Shown one piece after another: positions 63,535-64,000 of a DNA stretch of 64,000 bases (its first letter is position 1; the number at the start of each line of letters is the position of its first letter). The DNA is from Paramecium octaurelia. Lineage: Eukaryota; Ciliophora; Oligohymenophorea; Peniculida; Parameciidae. The DNA lies in NCBI GenBank assembly GCA_905182995.1, contig CAJJDP010000033.1, forward strand, positions 63,817 through 127,816. The letters run 5' to 3'. A model generated the notes under the pieces. It was given only the letters and a program-made list of their open reading frames with translations. It searched no databases and was not told the origin of the DNA. Position numbers and translations under genes: made by a program.

Positions 63535-63725
63535 TTAGAGGTAGAGGAGCATATTATGAAGAGAGCAAGATGGGATTAACATTTAAGAGTCCCACTTTCC
63601 AATTTAATACCCTTTTTATATATTCACCTTAATATTGAATTTGTCAGTCGCTTGATTCAATCCACTTTTCAATCCTTATATAATCTTATCCAATTTTTAA
63701 TTTGTATTATTGGTTAGAAATAAGT
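63535..63725 (-). pseudogene. fragment of the GGG-YDE/GKW repeat family
   Basis: On the minus strand YKLKIGQ...RIEKWIESSD (about 63720-63650), then after a frame change YQGEY and IGKWDS (about 63630-63580), match the SIKIGKWIELSD...YNGEYKNG-KVGRWD unit of the gene at 9516-11929. On the plus strand 63541-63580 reads RGRGAYYEESKMG, which also resembles the unit start (GGGAYDEES), so pieces in both orientations may be present. Isolated and broken; a dead fragment. Confidence 0.35.
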
Positions 63726-64000
63726 TATGCTATCTAACCTTATGAGCAATGCATAATCTCAAACTCTAGATATCATTTTTATTTGTAATTAATGATATTT
63801 GTTATAAAACTTTAAAGCAGTCATAAAATGAGTATTATATCGACAATTATTTTATTATAGATTCTGGAATCGATATACTCCACTTTGTAACCTAAATCAA
63901 GTCCGATAGTGGGCATTTTTGACAAGATTATTTTAATTTTACAGTGTATTAGAATTTTAAGCTACTTAATTTTATATATTATGAATCTACTGATTATGGC

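Noticed and set aside
1..64000. CRISPR arrays, bacterial promoters, ribosome binding sites, insertion sequences, tRNA and rRNA genes
   Set aside because: The DNA is ciliate nuclear. I saw no spaced direct repeats of CRISPR type, no transposase with terminal repeats, and no tRNA T-loop with matching cloverleaf arms by eye. A tRNAscan/Infernal run would be decisive for RNAs.

Overview
The window looks like somatic (macronuclear) DNA of a Paramecium-type ciliate. Three things show this: coding regions that are open only when TAA and TAG are read as glutamine and TGA as the sole stop; introns of about 21-30 nt with GT...AG ends; and a tract of mixed C4A2/C3A3 hexamers (14945-15065), the Paramecium telomere repeat. 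Base composition is very AT-rich throughout. A standard-code reading misses almost all the real genes, so coordinates here come from re-reading the sequence with the ciliate code.

Layout. 1-14253: mostly degraded genes (a B-box/WD40-type pseudogene at 5.6-7.1 kb and remnants at 3.9-4.7, 12.1-13.3 and 13.4-14.2 kb), plus a gene whose repeats are each one exon (9.5-11.9 kb, nine GGG-YDE...GKW units separated by 22-30 nt introns). 14254-15065: a 691-N gap followed by a telomere tract, so a chromosome end is embedded in the scaffold. 15066-22829: subtelomeric remnant of a cysteine-rich membrane protein, then a large uninterrupted gene of that same class on the minus strand. 23-36 kb: degraded genes (secreted protein, WD40 fragment, large cysteine-rich protein, probable ABC exporter, unknowns), then a B-box plus TPR gene. 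37-47 kb: more degraded genes, including a divergent alpha-type tubulin pseudogene at 40.9-42.1 kb.

47.8-60.8 kb is structurally complex. A TPR gene holds eight identical 127-bp exon-plus-intron units. Beyond a one-base N lie two further copies of its 5' part that have lost all TPRs; they sit in 2.3-kb inverted arms around a 2.7-kb spacer. A 2,183-bp segment is then repeated on the two sides of another single N, most simply explained by unmerged contig ends. 60.8-64 kb has an intact two-intron gene, an intact 167-aa ORF and a fragment of the GGG-YDE repeat family.

The genes do not form a pathway. The window is a gene-poor, pseudogene-rich, repeat-expanding region of a kind often found near chromosome ends. 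Most function calls rest on motif recognition by eye; boundaries of degraded genes are approximate.
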